Of a stretch of 64,000 nt of DNA, positions 53,070 to 64,000 are shown piece after piece; within the stretch, counting starts at the first letter, position 1, and each line of letters starts with the position of its first letter. Source of the stretch: Bolinopsis microptera (lineage: Eukaryota; Ctenophora; Tentaculata; Lobata; Bolinopsidae). The position numbers and the translations under genes are program-made. The notes beneath the pieces were generated by a model. It was not told the DNA's origin. It saw only the letters and a list, made by a program, of their open reading frames with translations, and ran no database searches. The stretch spans positions 2,542,001 to 2,606,000 of the forward strand of contig NC_087074.1 of NCBI RefSeq assembly GCF_026151205.1, in the 5' to 3' direction.

Positions 53070-54440
53070 AATCTACGTGTTTTTTGATAACAAAGTAGCG
53101 GACTTAGGGGTATGGAGCACATGGCTTTCTATTTGTGTTTTATAGATGACCATTCGTTCTTTTTACAAGATTGTTATTAGCTAGTCTTAACTATAATTAT
53201 AAGATTATCTTTTTGTGGGGACCGTGGGCTCGTGTCGAGTTCTAAAGTCTGACACATCTGATCATCGTTATTGAAATATTGCCTTTACCCTCATGAGATG
53301 TTGGTTGTATTCTAATTGGTCTTAACAATGATCCCAATGTTTCCATTGTTCCAAATATACCTGATTAATTAACTTACACATTCACGCCTATAACTAACCC
53401 TTATGAATCCTAACCGCAATTACACATGATTTTTTTTCTCATCTTTGCCTTTGTTGATTTGTACATGTCTTTCGCACCAATTCCATAGTGGGTGTTGTCC
53501 TCGTCATGGAATGTTTGCGCATATAATGAACTCACTATGTCATTATGAGGCGTCAGTAATCTATGTTTTTTGCGCGGTGTTTACGTTGCGAGCAGACGCG
53601 TTGCGCGCGTGGACAACAGGGTGCATGTTGTCAATCGATGTTTAGAGCTTTCGTGTAGGCTCGCGTCGACGCTTTTGTTAGATTAGCGCCTACGCCTCTG
53701 GCGAGTATTGAGCACGCGATTTTGGGATGGAGAGTCTTCCCCTTGTAATTGCGACCACTTATGTGATATACGAGTCACGCGGGTCCGCTCTTAACGATAT
53801 GGTTTACTTCATAATGCAATGCCCTATGATGTACAAGAGTTGACATGAGAAACTTTACCCGGTCTCTAGCCCATCAGCGTCAGTAAATTTACTGATGAAC
53901 ACATCTAATTATACGACACTAATTGGTGATATGATCTGCTCTTACGTGGGACCCTAATAATACGGGGGCTGGTCTTCGGTGCTCCCGGTGCCCCAATCAA
54001 GCTCACCACACAATGGAAATGAAGATACTGCATGGATTGAATTCGACTCTATCCGATGCGACTTCAAACTAAACTGTTCTGATTCTAACAGACCAGTCCC
54101 CCACTTGTTTCAGCTAAACTGCCTTCAATCTAAGGTTCGATCATGGTTTAGAGTAGCTCGTCATACCTTCAGGTAAAAAACTTATGAAAACAAGACCTAT
54201 TTGGTGATAAGAGCTGGGGTTCTACGTTTTAGACGACTTTCCTCACGGTCTTTGGGTGAAGGAATGCTCAACGAAAACCGCCGCGAAGTCCGCAGACAAA
54301 TAGAATTTCGCCAAAAATCGCTGCACATTTGCCGCATAATTGAAAAAATTTTTACGCTCCTTATCGCACATTTAATTATAAGTCGGTGTGGTTACCGCAT
54401 AATTTCGCTTTTTTTTACCGACACCTAATATGTGCCTCTG
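53070..54440. mobile_element. hAT-type element copy 2, left part missing
   Basis: Matches copy 1 from its ACGTGTTTTGATAACAAAG region to the right end CCTAATATGTGCCTCTG at 54440. The left third is absent; the junction at about 53065 abuts the GC-rich module. It differs from copy 1 by many single-base and short indels. Confidence 0.8.
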
Positions 54441-57400
54441 TTATGGATTCATCAGTTTTCATGACCCCCACAACGTTGAACAGAGGTAATACTTTTAAAT
54501 GTTCGTATGAAACAAGTTTTGTAAAATATTAACCCGCACTTAGTGATGCTAGAGACTTTAATCATTTTATAATGAGGAGGAGTACCGGTTCTTAGAAGGC
54601 ACTGAAGGAGGCTATATAGAGTAGGTTACAATTTATTATAGTAAGAAAAATGTGGCTGTAGCTATTAAGGGTTTGAGAGAAGCAAGAGCAATGCGGCTCG
54701 ATAAACTAAACAAGGTTTATTTGTTCTGGTTGGATGAACAATCGTGTTACTGATTGCCATAATGGTCAAATTTCAACAACACCAAGGTCTCATTTTGCCA
54801 AGGAATGTGTACGGTACTAATAAACAGGTACTAGTTACAATTTTGTTAAATTGCTTTAGTTTTTTTTCTGCGGTTTTATCCCTCCGATTCCGACATTTTA
54901 TGAGTAAAAATCTCCTCCCATACTTCCTTCATATATTTCCCCGCGCATTATTCGTTGGCGGGTTACACACCGGTATGACAGTCCATCTTATTAATATATT
55001 TTATACTTAAAAAAGAATATATTGTTTGTTGATAAGGAGTTTAAATGTATAAAAAATTGATCAAAGTATTTTTTTTCAAGGAACACGATAAATTTATTTT
55101 TTAGCACATTTTATAATTATCTATTCCATAGCTTGTGTTCAATATGTAAACGCATGTTTCTTTTTCAATGCAACCACTATTATGCTTACTTTCCCACCGT
55201 TTTCCGGTGGTGTCATAATAACAGGCCACCGGAGAAGTGTTATTATCCTAATATCTGTATTTGTTATTGGATCTCCTGGTTCTATGCCACTATCTTACCC
55301 ACGCATCAGCATCTTTCTGTACATTCTGGAAAAGGAAACTTTTTATTAGAACATCCAAACCATTGATAATTTGGGTCAATCAAATATATATTTATTGTTA
55401 TGTAAAGAATTTTTTGGCACTCAACACTATGATATTGAGATATTCAAGACATGATTACTATTCAAGTTGCTTTATATTAATGGAATCTAACCTCAGAAGG
55501 CATAGTTGGGGTTGTTGCGACAGGATCAAATTTATCAAAACATCTCTGAGGGGTCGTCCAACCTGTGACGCTTTCCAGATTTGTCATTCATGATCTTTAT
55601 CAGCATCACTACTCAAAGCTCCTAGGTTTCCTGTTATCAAGTTCTTCTCCTCCATATCTGCTCTTGAGGTATTCTTAGATGGTTTCCACTACTTTTGCAC
55701 AACAATGGCACTGATATTCTTCTCAATTTAGTGGCCATCACAGAGTTTTTTAGCCCGCAGCTGCAGAGGGTTTGGCCAAATCTTTCAGTAGAACTTGTAT
55801 TCTTCATTCTCATTGTTGCTGACATCCCATGGTACAGTGACACGAGGAAATAGCACCACAAACGAAATTTAGACATTTTACCTGCTTTACGTATGTAAGC
55901 GTAGAATTAATTCTTTACAAAAATACTTACCTGATAAAAGTCACTCAAATATGGAAATATAACAAGTATAATTAATCTGTAGTAGTTTCGGGGAATGAAT
56001 TAGAAAAGTTACTTGAACCCCCAAACCCTCAAAGCTGTATTGATGGGTTGGGTAAAGCAAGAGGGTCTATTGAACCAAACCATTTACACAGTTATATTAA
56101 GCATGCTCATCAGATATCAAACGTTAATTCAGGGACTTTGACACGTTGTACTTTAAATATGTGTTAACAAGGAGCGCCCAACTGGGAAGAGAGGTCCAAA
56201 CAAAGTAGCAAGTGTAGTTTTAAACATCATTGACGCTTGATCCAATAGAAACACCTAACTTCCTTCTTCTATCAATTCAATCAAAAAAACATTGATGCTA
56301 CCTTAACGACCAACAATAAGAAAAATTAAGACAAAGCGCGCATCGGTGTTCATTCTCAGATCCAACATTACTATATATAAATCCGAAAGACTACGAAGAA
56401 AGAAACGACTGTAAACAGGAGTCCAGAATTTTACTAATAATATAACGCCGAGACGCTTATATGGATATATCCGTACCAGTTTACTGAACAACGCATCAAC
56501 TTTCGCAACAACCGTAAAAGAATATTCTTTTTCAACATTTGTGGCTGGGTTCGAATGCTTCTTTAGGCCTTTGGTCAAGTAAAAGGAAATAAAAAATTGG
56601 CCAAGGGGGGGGTCAAAAAAATAATAAAAAAAAATTTTTTTAAAATTAATTTAGGTCCCGAAAAAATGGCCCAAGAGGTGTCATAAATCACAAATATTAA
56701 AATAAATACGATTGACTTATTTCTTGATACGTCTCTTGAATTCTAGGACACTTAGACTTTTAGGAGTTTTAGAGAATCACGGGTTCCTGCTCGGTATTTT
56801 AACACGATATCGACTTTCTGTTAACTCGGAGTCTGCAATTTTTTCTGCCGAATCTCACGTCGTTTCATGTCCTTTATATGAGTATTACTATTACTGCTGT
56901 TTGTTGTACTTGTGTTTAGGCGAGTGGGAACTTTTTAGTTATGCTTTTTCCATATGAATCCACAAATTTGCCGGAAGAAGAAAGTGTTCAGAAGAGTCGC
57001 TAGGCTGCCGCGCAGAAATGATGTTTTAGAGAGAGAAGGTGTGCAATTTTTACTGGTGTTTTGCCAGAGAGGAGCCTGCCAGAGTAGCTCTATCCAAATT
57101 ACTTAGACTCTTGGTCATCTCTGATTTGAGTTCTTGCACCAAATAGATTCCAAAGACACAAGTAGTACATTGAGGATGATACCTTCAAAATTCCTTGATT
57201 TGCAATCAATCTATGGTATGGGGTGCGCGACGTGCTATAAAGGACTGCATCATGAAAACCATGTTTCAGACAAGGTATCATTTCCACTGTTGGAGCTATA
57301 CATCCGTGTGGAATTATTTTTTTAGGCGCAACTCTGCCCTTTCTTAATAGCTCGGGAACAAAATGGAAGCATGTCCTGAAAATTGAAATAAGCGGCTCTG

Positions 57401-58111
57401 TAATCTGTGTAGATGCGTAAATCACGATCGTTTCCCAGCCTATAACAGTTCTATAAACAATTAATGATCCTGAATTAACCTTTGATAGGAGTGACAAATG
57501 GAACTGTGTCGTGAGGGTTGGTCATTGTATCCATCGTTAGCAGAACTTTGACAAATCATGGAACCGACAGGACATAGTGGCGCAGACGACTTAAAACACC
57601 TCTATCCGCAGCACATACAACCTTGTAACTTCTATTACTACACATTATATTTATACTACCCTCTCTACAATTGTCAATACGAATGCTGATACTTGGATAA
57701 ATAATGATAATAAATCGTGCACTTGCGGGGGAGACCGGAGATGGGAGATTTTAACCAACATCTTGTGTCAGGTGTGGCATGTATAAGATGTAGAGTCTTT
57801 AGGAGTACTACTGGCAAGTTCCATACATGTTGTCAGGTAGTGTCATGGGCGCCTAATCTAAAAGGTCTGTTGTGTGCTGTTACTCATGGAATCGAGATGG
57901 AAGAAAAGTTTATTAATAGGTACTGTAGTTCGACTCAAAAAGTTGCTTCACTTATTGTCCAATTAAGAAGAAAGTCCCCAAGATACTCATTCACAGTCCC
58001 TCATAAGATCCACTCACCAAGTTGATTTTTTTATTTGGGTTTTATAACGGATATTACTTGAGAAAATATTATGGAAAAACAACAATTTTATCTTAATTTT
58101 TAAGTAAGGCT
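54441..58111. other. Flank of tandem unit 1, no gene recognised
   Basis: The same 3.7 kb recurs at 60354-64000 with dense small indels. Several short minus-strand frames exist (57099-57497 is the longest, 132 residues), but none is kept open in the second copy and I recognise no family. Fragmentary coding sequence of a host gene cannot be excluded because the indels would hide it. Confidence 0.4.
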
Positions 58112-60353
58112 CAGCGGCACCTATTAGGTGCGCTGGGTGCGGGATCGCAAAAATTTACCGTTTTCGCACATTTCGCATTACTTTATTGTTTTCCGCACAT
58201 TTCCGAAATTTTGTAATTTTCTGCATATTCCGCATAATCTGCATTTCGCGTAATTTCGCATAATTTTGACAATTTTCGCGTTTAGAATTTCAAGTGTAAA
58301 AACCAAAATATTTTAAAGTCGGGCTCTTTTAGGACGTGACTCAGCCCTATCAGGACCTGATCCCAGGCCTTTCGGGACCCTGACCAGCCTCCTTTCGGGA
58401 CCTGACCCCCCCCCCGCCCCCTTGGGAACGTGACCAGGCCTTTTGGAATCATGCCTAGGCCACTCGGGGACCCGGTTTCACGTGACCCAGGCTTTGTAGC
58501 GCCGATGCACTACTGGGTCGCTGCGCTCGCAATCAATACTGCTTCTCGGTAGAACGGCGACCGTGAACCAGGTCCCTTACGGGACCGTGACCCAGGCCCT
58601 TCGGGGGCCGTGACCCAGCCGTTTTTTGGAACCCTCGTCGTTTACCGTACTTCGGTTATAGTATGGGTATCAGAATATCATTGTAATTCACCCCCATCAT
58701 TGCTTCTCTATATCCTCAATCACACGTCGTGGACCGTTTCTCCTAACGAACCGAAAGCTACCACAGAGACCGGCAGCACGACGGCCAGGCCAATTTTCGG
58801 GTGTCCCCGGAGCTCCGATCATGAGACACCATTGGAGTTGTGATTAGTGATGTGACTCCCTCAGTAGAATTTATTGATCAGAATATGGGCTATAAGATAA
58901 GAGTAGGTTCACGCATGTCGACATCTGTTCACATAATATTATTAGTATAATTGTGTTAAATTTCCATACTACCCGATATAAAACAAATAAAACCTGTTTA
59001 CAATGAGATAACATCACTCTGATTCAATCACGTGTTTGATAACCAACCGCTAGTGACTAAGGGGTATTTGGAGCACATGCTTTTTCCTGTGTGATCTCGA
59101 CTGACATTGTTCTTTTACACAGATTGTATACTTGTCATAACTATAATTTATACAGATTATCTTTAGTGGGGACGAGGGTCGTCGTCCGAGTTAAGTATAA
59201 GTTGACACTCCTGATACTAGTTATCGAAATATTTCCTTTACTCATGAGATTTTGTCCTGTATACTATTGTCTGAACAATTGATCATGTTCTCATTGTATC
59301 CAAAATCTCCATGATTCACATTTCACTTAAACAAATTAACTCTAACTAACCTTTTCGCCTATATACACGGCAATAACACATTTTTTATTTCCATCATCTT
59401 TGCCTTTGTTGATTGTTCATTTCGCGCACAAATTCCTTAATTTGGGTGAGTCATCGTTCAGATGTGAATATTGTTGCATCGATGCTCTACTAGTGATAGT
59501 GTTATGGAGGGGGGTGGTCCTCTAGCTGGTATATTTGTGTTCCGGTATACTTGCATGACGCGGCCGTTGCCCGGATCCGATACGGGGTGTGTGTCAACGA
59601 TGTTTGAGACGCCTGTTACTGAATCCGTACCTATTAGTTGGCTACCTCTCGATATACGATTATTTGGAATCGAAGCTTCCCCCTTGTTATGCGGACCACT
59701 TATGTGTAATACGAGTCCAAGCGGTCAGATCTTAACGTATGTGTAGCGTTTTTAGGCACCTTGTTCTTAAGGTCAGGTTAGGAGATATGCTCGCAGATGG
59801 ATGTCACATCTACGCTGTAATTATCGTCTCAGCTAATTGGTGATATGATCTGATCTATGTGGGGACCGCTTTAATTACATAAGGGGGTTCGGTGGTCGGG
59901 CCTCTCCAGTGGATCTAGATCAGGTCGCAGAAAGCTTTCACGCCACGATACAGAGTAACAGAGAGAATAACCTGCTGGGATCTGATCGCTGTCTAACAAG
60001 AGCCGGACTTCAACTCATTCTCTGAGTCTCTAACCAGAATCAAGTACTGTTCTCAGATAACTGAATCTCAATTTAGGATCATCATGGTCTAGTAAGAACT
60101 AATACACCTTCAGTCACCCATTAAACCTCAGACTATTTTTGATAGAGCGGCGGTTATACGTTAGGATGTTCAAAGTCTTGAGAAAATGCAAAGAAACGCA
60201 AATTCCCGACAAATTTCGAAAACAAAAAATCGCCTCTGCAACATTTGGCATAATTGTAAAAATTTAACGCACAATCTTCACGCACTCATTTAACTTTTAT
60301 AGTCGGGTGTGGTTACCGATAATTTCGATTTTTTTACGCATAATATGTGCTTG
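58112..60353. mobile_element. hAT-type element copy 3, full length but indel-rich
   Basis: Starts CAGCGGCACCTATTAGGTG, includes the 23-bp repeat block (58330-58620) and both long inverted arms, and ends near TAATATGTGC. Relative to copy 1 almost every 10-20 bases has an indel. A 60-bp insertion near 58495-58560 matches the GATGCACTACTGGGTCGC module at 49975. No target duplication is clear. Confidence 0.8.
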
Positions 60354-63300
60354 GTATATGGATTAATCATTCATGACCCCACAACAGAATGAGAAGTATT
60401 ACTTTTAAATGCTTCGTTATGAAACAAGTTTTGTAAAATATTAAATCCGCATTCGATAGTCATGATAGAGACTAAAACATTTTTTCATGAGGGAGGAGTT
60501 ACCGGATTTAGAAGAAACTGAAAGGAGGCATTATAGGACTAGAGTCACAATTTAGTAAGTAAACTGTGGCGTAGCTATTAAGGGTTTGGAGAAAGAGAAA
60601 ATGCCCGAACGATACTAACCCAAGGTTTTATTTTGTTCTGGTTTTGGATGAAACAATGCCGTTACCTGATCGCACTAATGTCAACTTTTCACCCGCCCAA
60701 GGTATCATTTTGCCCAAGGACATGTGTACGGGAAGGTACTACTAAACCAGGCTTCTAGTTACAAATGTTAAATCTGCTTTAGTTCTTTTTTCTGGGTTTT
60801 ATGTCGACTTCCAGACAATTTTATGAAGTAAAATTCTCCTCCCCTTTTAAATTTATTCCTTCCTCTATTTCCCGGCATTTTCCTTTGGAGGGTTACACCC
60901 ACAGGTATGCAAAGCATCATAATCTATTTTATACTAAAAAAGAACCATCTCTGATTGTCTGATAAGTAGTTAATGTATTAAAAATATGAAACAAGAATTT
61001 TTTTAAGGAAACGATAATTTTATTTTAGCACATTTTATAATTATCTATTCCATAGCTAGTGTCAAAAAATGGTAACTGCAAATGTTCTTTTAAAGCACAC
61101 ACTATTATTGCTATTTCACCAATGTTTCCGGACTGTGTTACTAATAAACCAGGCCACCGGAGGGAATTGTTACGTATAACTTATATCTGTATTTGTTTAT
61201 GATCTACTGGTTGACCACTATCTTCCCACGCTTCAGATCTATCTCGTATTCCTGAAAAGGACAACTTTTTTATGATTACATCCACAAAATTGAATAAATT
61301 GGTCAATCAGAATATATTTTTATAGTTTATGTAAAGCAATGTTTTGATCAAAATCTGCTCATTGAGAAACTTCAAGACATGGGTACTCATTAAAAAGTAG
61401 CTTATCTTGTAGAATCTAACATCGAAGGACATAGTTCGGGTTCGATGCTACAGATTCAGATTTATTAAACATCTCTGAGGGTGGCCCCACATCATGAAGT
61501 TTCAAGATATGTCTTCATGATCTTATTAGCATCACTATCAATGCATCTTTGTATCTTGGTCATCAATTTCCTTCTCCTCAATCTCATATCTGCCTCTTCG
61601 AGGTATTCTTTGATGGCTTCATTCTTTATGCACAATCGTGCACAGATATTCTCCTACTATTTTATTGCCATCACAGGAGTTTTTTGCCTGCAGCATGCAG
61701 AGGGTTGTCCAAATCTTTCAGTAGAACCTTGTATTTTTCATTCTCAATTGATGAGACCTCTACCAAGGTTCGCTTTAACTTGCTAACTTGGGTTCGTTTC
61801 GGGTCGCAGCCCAGGGCCAAGACATCTTTTTCTTTTTCTCCACCCCAATACTTGTTACAGTGGCCCATAAGAAGTAGAACCATCAACCGAAAAATTTTAG
61901 CTTTTTACTGCTTTAGTATGTAAGCGTCATGAATTCTATCTTTACAAAAATACTTTATCTGATAAAGGTCACTCTAATATGGAATATTACATGTATATTA
62001 CTCTTGTAGCATTTCGGGGAAACGACTTAGACTGATTTATGAACACTCCAAACATCTGTATGATGGTTGGTAACCGCCAGCGGTGATAATGAAAACAACA
62101 TTTACAAACAGACAACCGTTAAAAAAATAGCAATGCTCTAACAGATATCCACGTTAAATAAGGAGACTTTGACACGTTGCTACTTTAAAAAAGGTTGTAA
62201 CACAGAGAATGGGGAAGGCAGGTCAAAACTATAGAAATGTTTTGTTTAAACATATTGAAGCTGTGATCCTATTGAACACCTATTCTTTCTTCTACTAATT
62301 CAATCAAACAAACCTGAAGACCCTTAAGACAAAATAGAAAACAATAAGACAAAACTGCGGCTCGGTGTTCATTTTTAGTTACAACCACTCTATTATATAT
62401 CCGAAAGAATTAGAAGTTAATCGTTGTTATCCACCAGAGTCAATTTTACTATTATATATTAAAGCGAGAGACGATATATATGGATATATCGTACCATTTT
62501 ACTGACAACGAGCATCAACTTTCCGCAAAAACCGTAATAGATTTTACTTTTTAACTTTTTGGCAGGGTCGAATGCTTCTTAGGGCCTTGTGGTCAGTCTA
62601 AAGAACATAAAAAATTTGGACAAGGAATAATTAAATTAGGTTCGATAAAATGGGACCCACAAGAGGTTGTCACAAATCACAAATTAAATATAAGATTGTC
62701 CTAATTTCTAGAAACGTCTCTTGATTTCTTGCTCACTTTAGATTTAGGTTTTTGAGAAATCACGGTTCTGCTCAGTATATATAACACTCCATAGGACTCT
62801 CTAGGATAAACTAGAATCGGCAATTTTTCCGGAATCTCACGATACGTTCACTGACCTTTTATAGTGAGTATACTATTCGGCTGATTGTTGCAAATTGTGT
62901 TTGGAGCTGGAATTTTTAGTAAGCTTTTTTTCATATGAAATCCCCAATTTAGCCGGAAAAATTTCAGAAGTCAGCCGCACAATCTATTTACGTACGCCCT
63001 CAAATTTTATTTTTGAAGAACCCCTACATGAACCACTATTACTTCGCTCTTGGTCCATCTTGATTGGTATTGCACCAAAATACCCCAAAGAAAGTCGAAC
63101 ATTGTGGATGATAACATGCAAATTCCTTTGATGTGTAATAATCAATGGTCTGGGTGCGCGACTGTAATTAAAGACTTGCATCATGAAACATGTTGTCAGA
63201 CAATGGTAACTGTCCATGTAGGTGCCTATAATCAGTGGAACTAATTTTTTAGGCGCACCTCTGCAAACCTTTCATAACTAGCTAAGGCGAAGAACATGGC

Positions 63301-64000
63301 TGGAGCCTGTCCCTGACAAATTGCACAATAAGGGCTCTGTAAAAACTCTGTGTAAGATTGAGTACATCCGATGTTTCCCCGCTATAACACCCACCCCCCC
63401 CCTGTTTTATATAACCAAATAATGTTATGCATTTACCTTGATCGAGTGGACTACATGGAACTGTGTCGTGAGGTTGGTCATTGTACCATTCGGTCAGCAG
63501 ACCCCACTTTGACAAATCATGGAACCGACAGGACAAGAGTGGCGCAGACGACTAACTCTCATCTCACGCACATAAACCCTTGTAAACTTCTTACACATTA
63601 TATTAATACTACCTCGTACAATGTTACTAAGAACTTTTGATATGGTTCAATAATGATAATAAAATCGTGCACTTAGGGGGGAGTTCCGGAGATTTTACCC
63701 CCATGTTTTGTAGGTTTGGATGTAGACTGCTTAGACTATACTCTGCTATCGGAGTAGTACTTACTGCAAACGTCTCCCATAACATCGTAGTCCGATATGT
63801 TCATACTGGCGTCCTCACCTGTATATTACCTCAGGTAATCGTGTCGTGTCTAGCTTACTCCTCATGGTAATAGACGCGGGCACGAAGTTTATTAATGTTA
63901 CCAGCTAGGTTGACCTCCCTCAATAGTATGTTGTCAAATTATTGTCAATTTTAAGATAAGTAGTCCCCAAGACTACTCACCGTACTCTGTACCTCATCAG
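60354..64000. other. Flank of tandem unit 2, no gene recognised
   Basis: Second copy of 54441-58111, running to the window edge. A minus-strand frame at 61671-61886 (CNKYWGGEKEKDVLALGCDP ...) is absent from unit 1, where about 100 bp are missing at that place. No family is recognised. Confidence 0.4.

Noticed and set aside
57099-57497. Possible exon of a 132-residue minus-strand frame
   Set aside because: It is not open in the second copy of the tandem unit and matches no family I recognise.

Overview
The window is nuclear DNA of a multicellular animal. The evidence is spliced genes with canonical GT..AG introns, animal-type proteins (TMC channel, mTOR, gamma-tubulin complex component 5, an OCIA-domain-like protein), a tRNA-derived SINE, several cut-and-paste transposon derivatives and short TTAGGG runs. 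I cannot name the species. An invertebrate with a repeat-rich, AT-rich genome fits; nothing here is bacterial or viral.

Layout. 1.4-3.8 kb (+): a TMC-family membrane channel gene with two visible exons and one frame break. 3.9-5.0 kb: a MITE-like element. 5.2-35.9 kb (-): the 5' half of the TOR kinase gene (MTOR), 26 exons that I could join in one open frame of 1,309 codons (HEAT repeats and the start of FAT). Its last visible exon ends in a good splice donor, so the FAT-FRB-kinase exons should lie left of the window. In that case the TMC gene sits antisense inside an MTOR intron. MTOR intron 22 (6.4-14.0 kb) holds a tandem duplication carrying two copies of a small secreted cysteine-rich protein gene on the opposite strand. 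MTOR intron 15 (16.0-30.9 kb) holds a giant inverted pair of satellite arrays (185-bp unit, about 28 and 39 copies facing each other) around a 243-bp tandem repeat. 36.3-43.3 kb (-): a complete nine-exon TUBGCP5 gene (886 aa), with a MULE-like MITE in one intron and a 2.17-kb hAT-type element with perfect 8-bp target duplications in another. 44.0-44.7 kb (-): an OCIAD1-like gene, with a decayed genomic duplicate at 47.5-48.0 kb. Between them lies a repeat element with G-run/C-run ends enclosing about 1.5 kb of almost pure purine. 48-53 kb: GC-rich foldback repeats and interstitial telomere-like repeats. 53-64 kb: two tandem copies of a 5.9-kb unit containing the same hAT element family, differing mainly by scattered small indels and perhaps poorly polished assembly.

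The host genes are not an operon-like functional group. MTOR (growth control), TUBGCP5 (microtubule nucleation) and the OCIAD-like gene (probably mitochondrial/endosomal) lie head-to-tail on the minus strand, and the TMC and cysteine-rich genes are on the plus strand inside or beside MTOR. The most distinctive points are the nested duplicated secretory gene, whose second copy has gained a 13-unit CACGTG minisatellite and a TATA-like box, the satellite palindrome inside MTOR, and the 13-bp-phased CACGTG array in MTOR intron 1.
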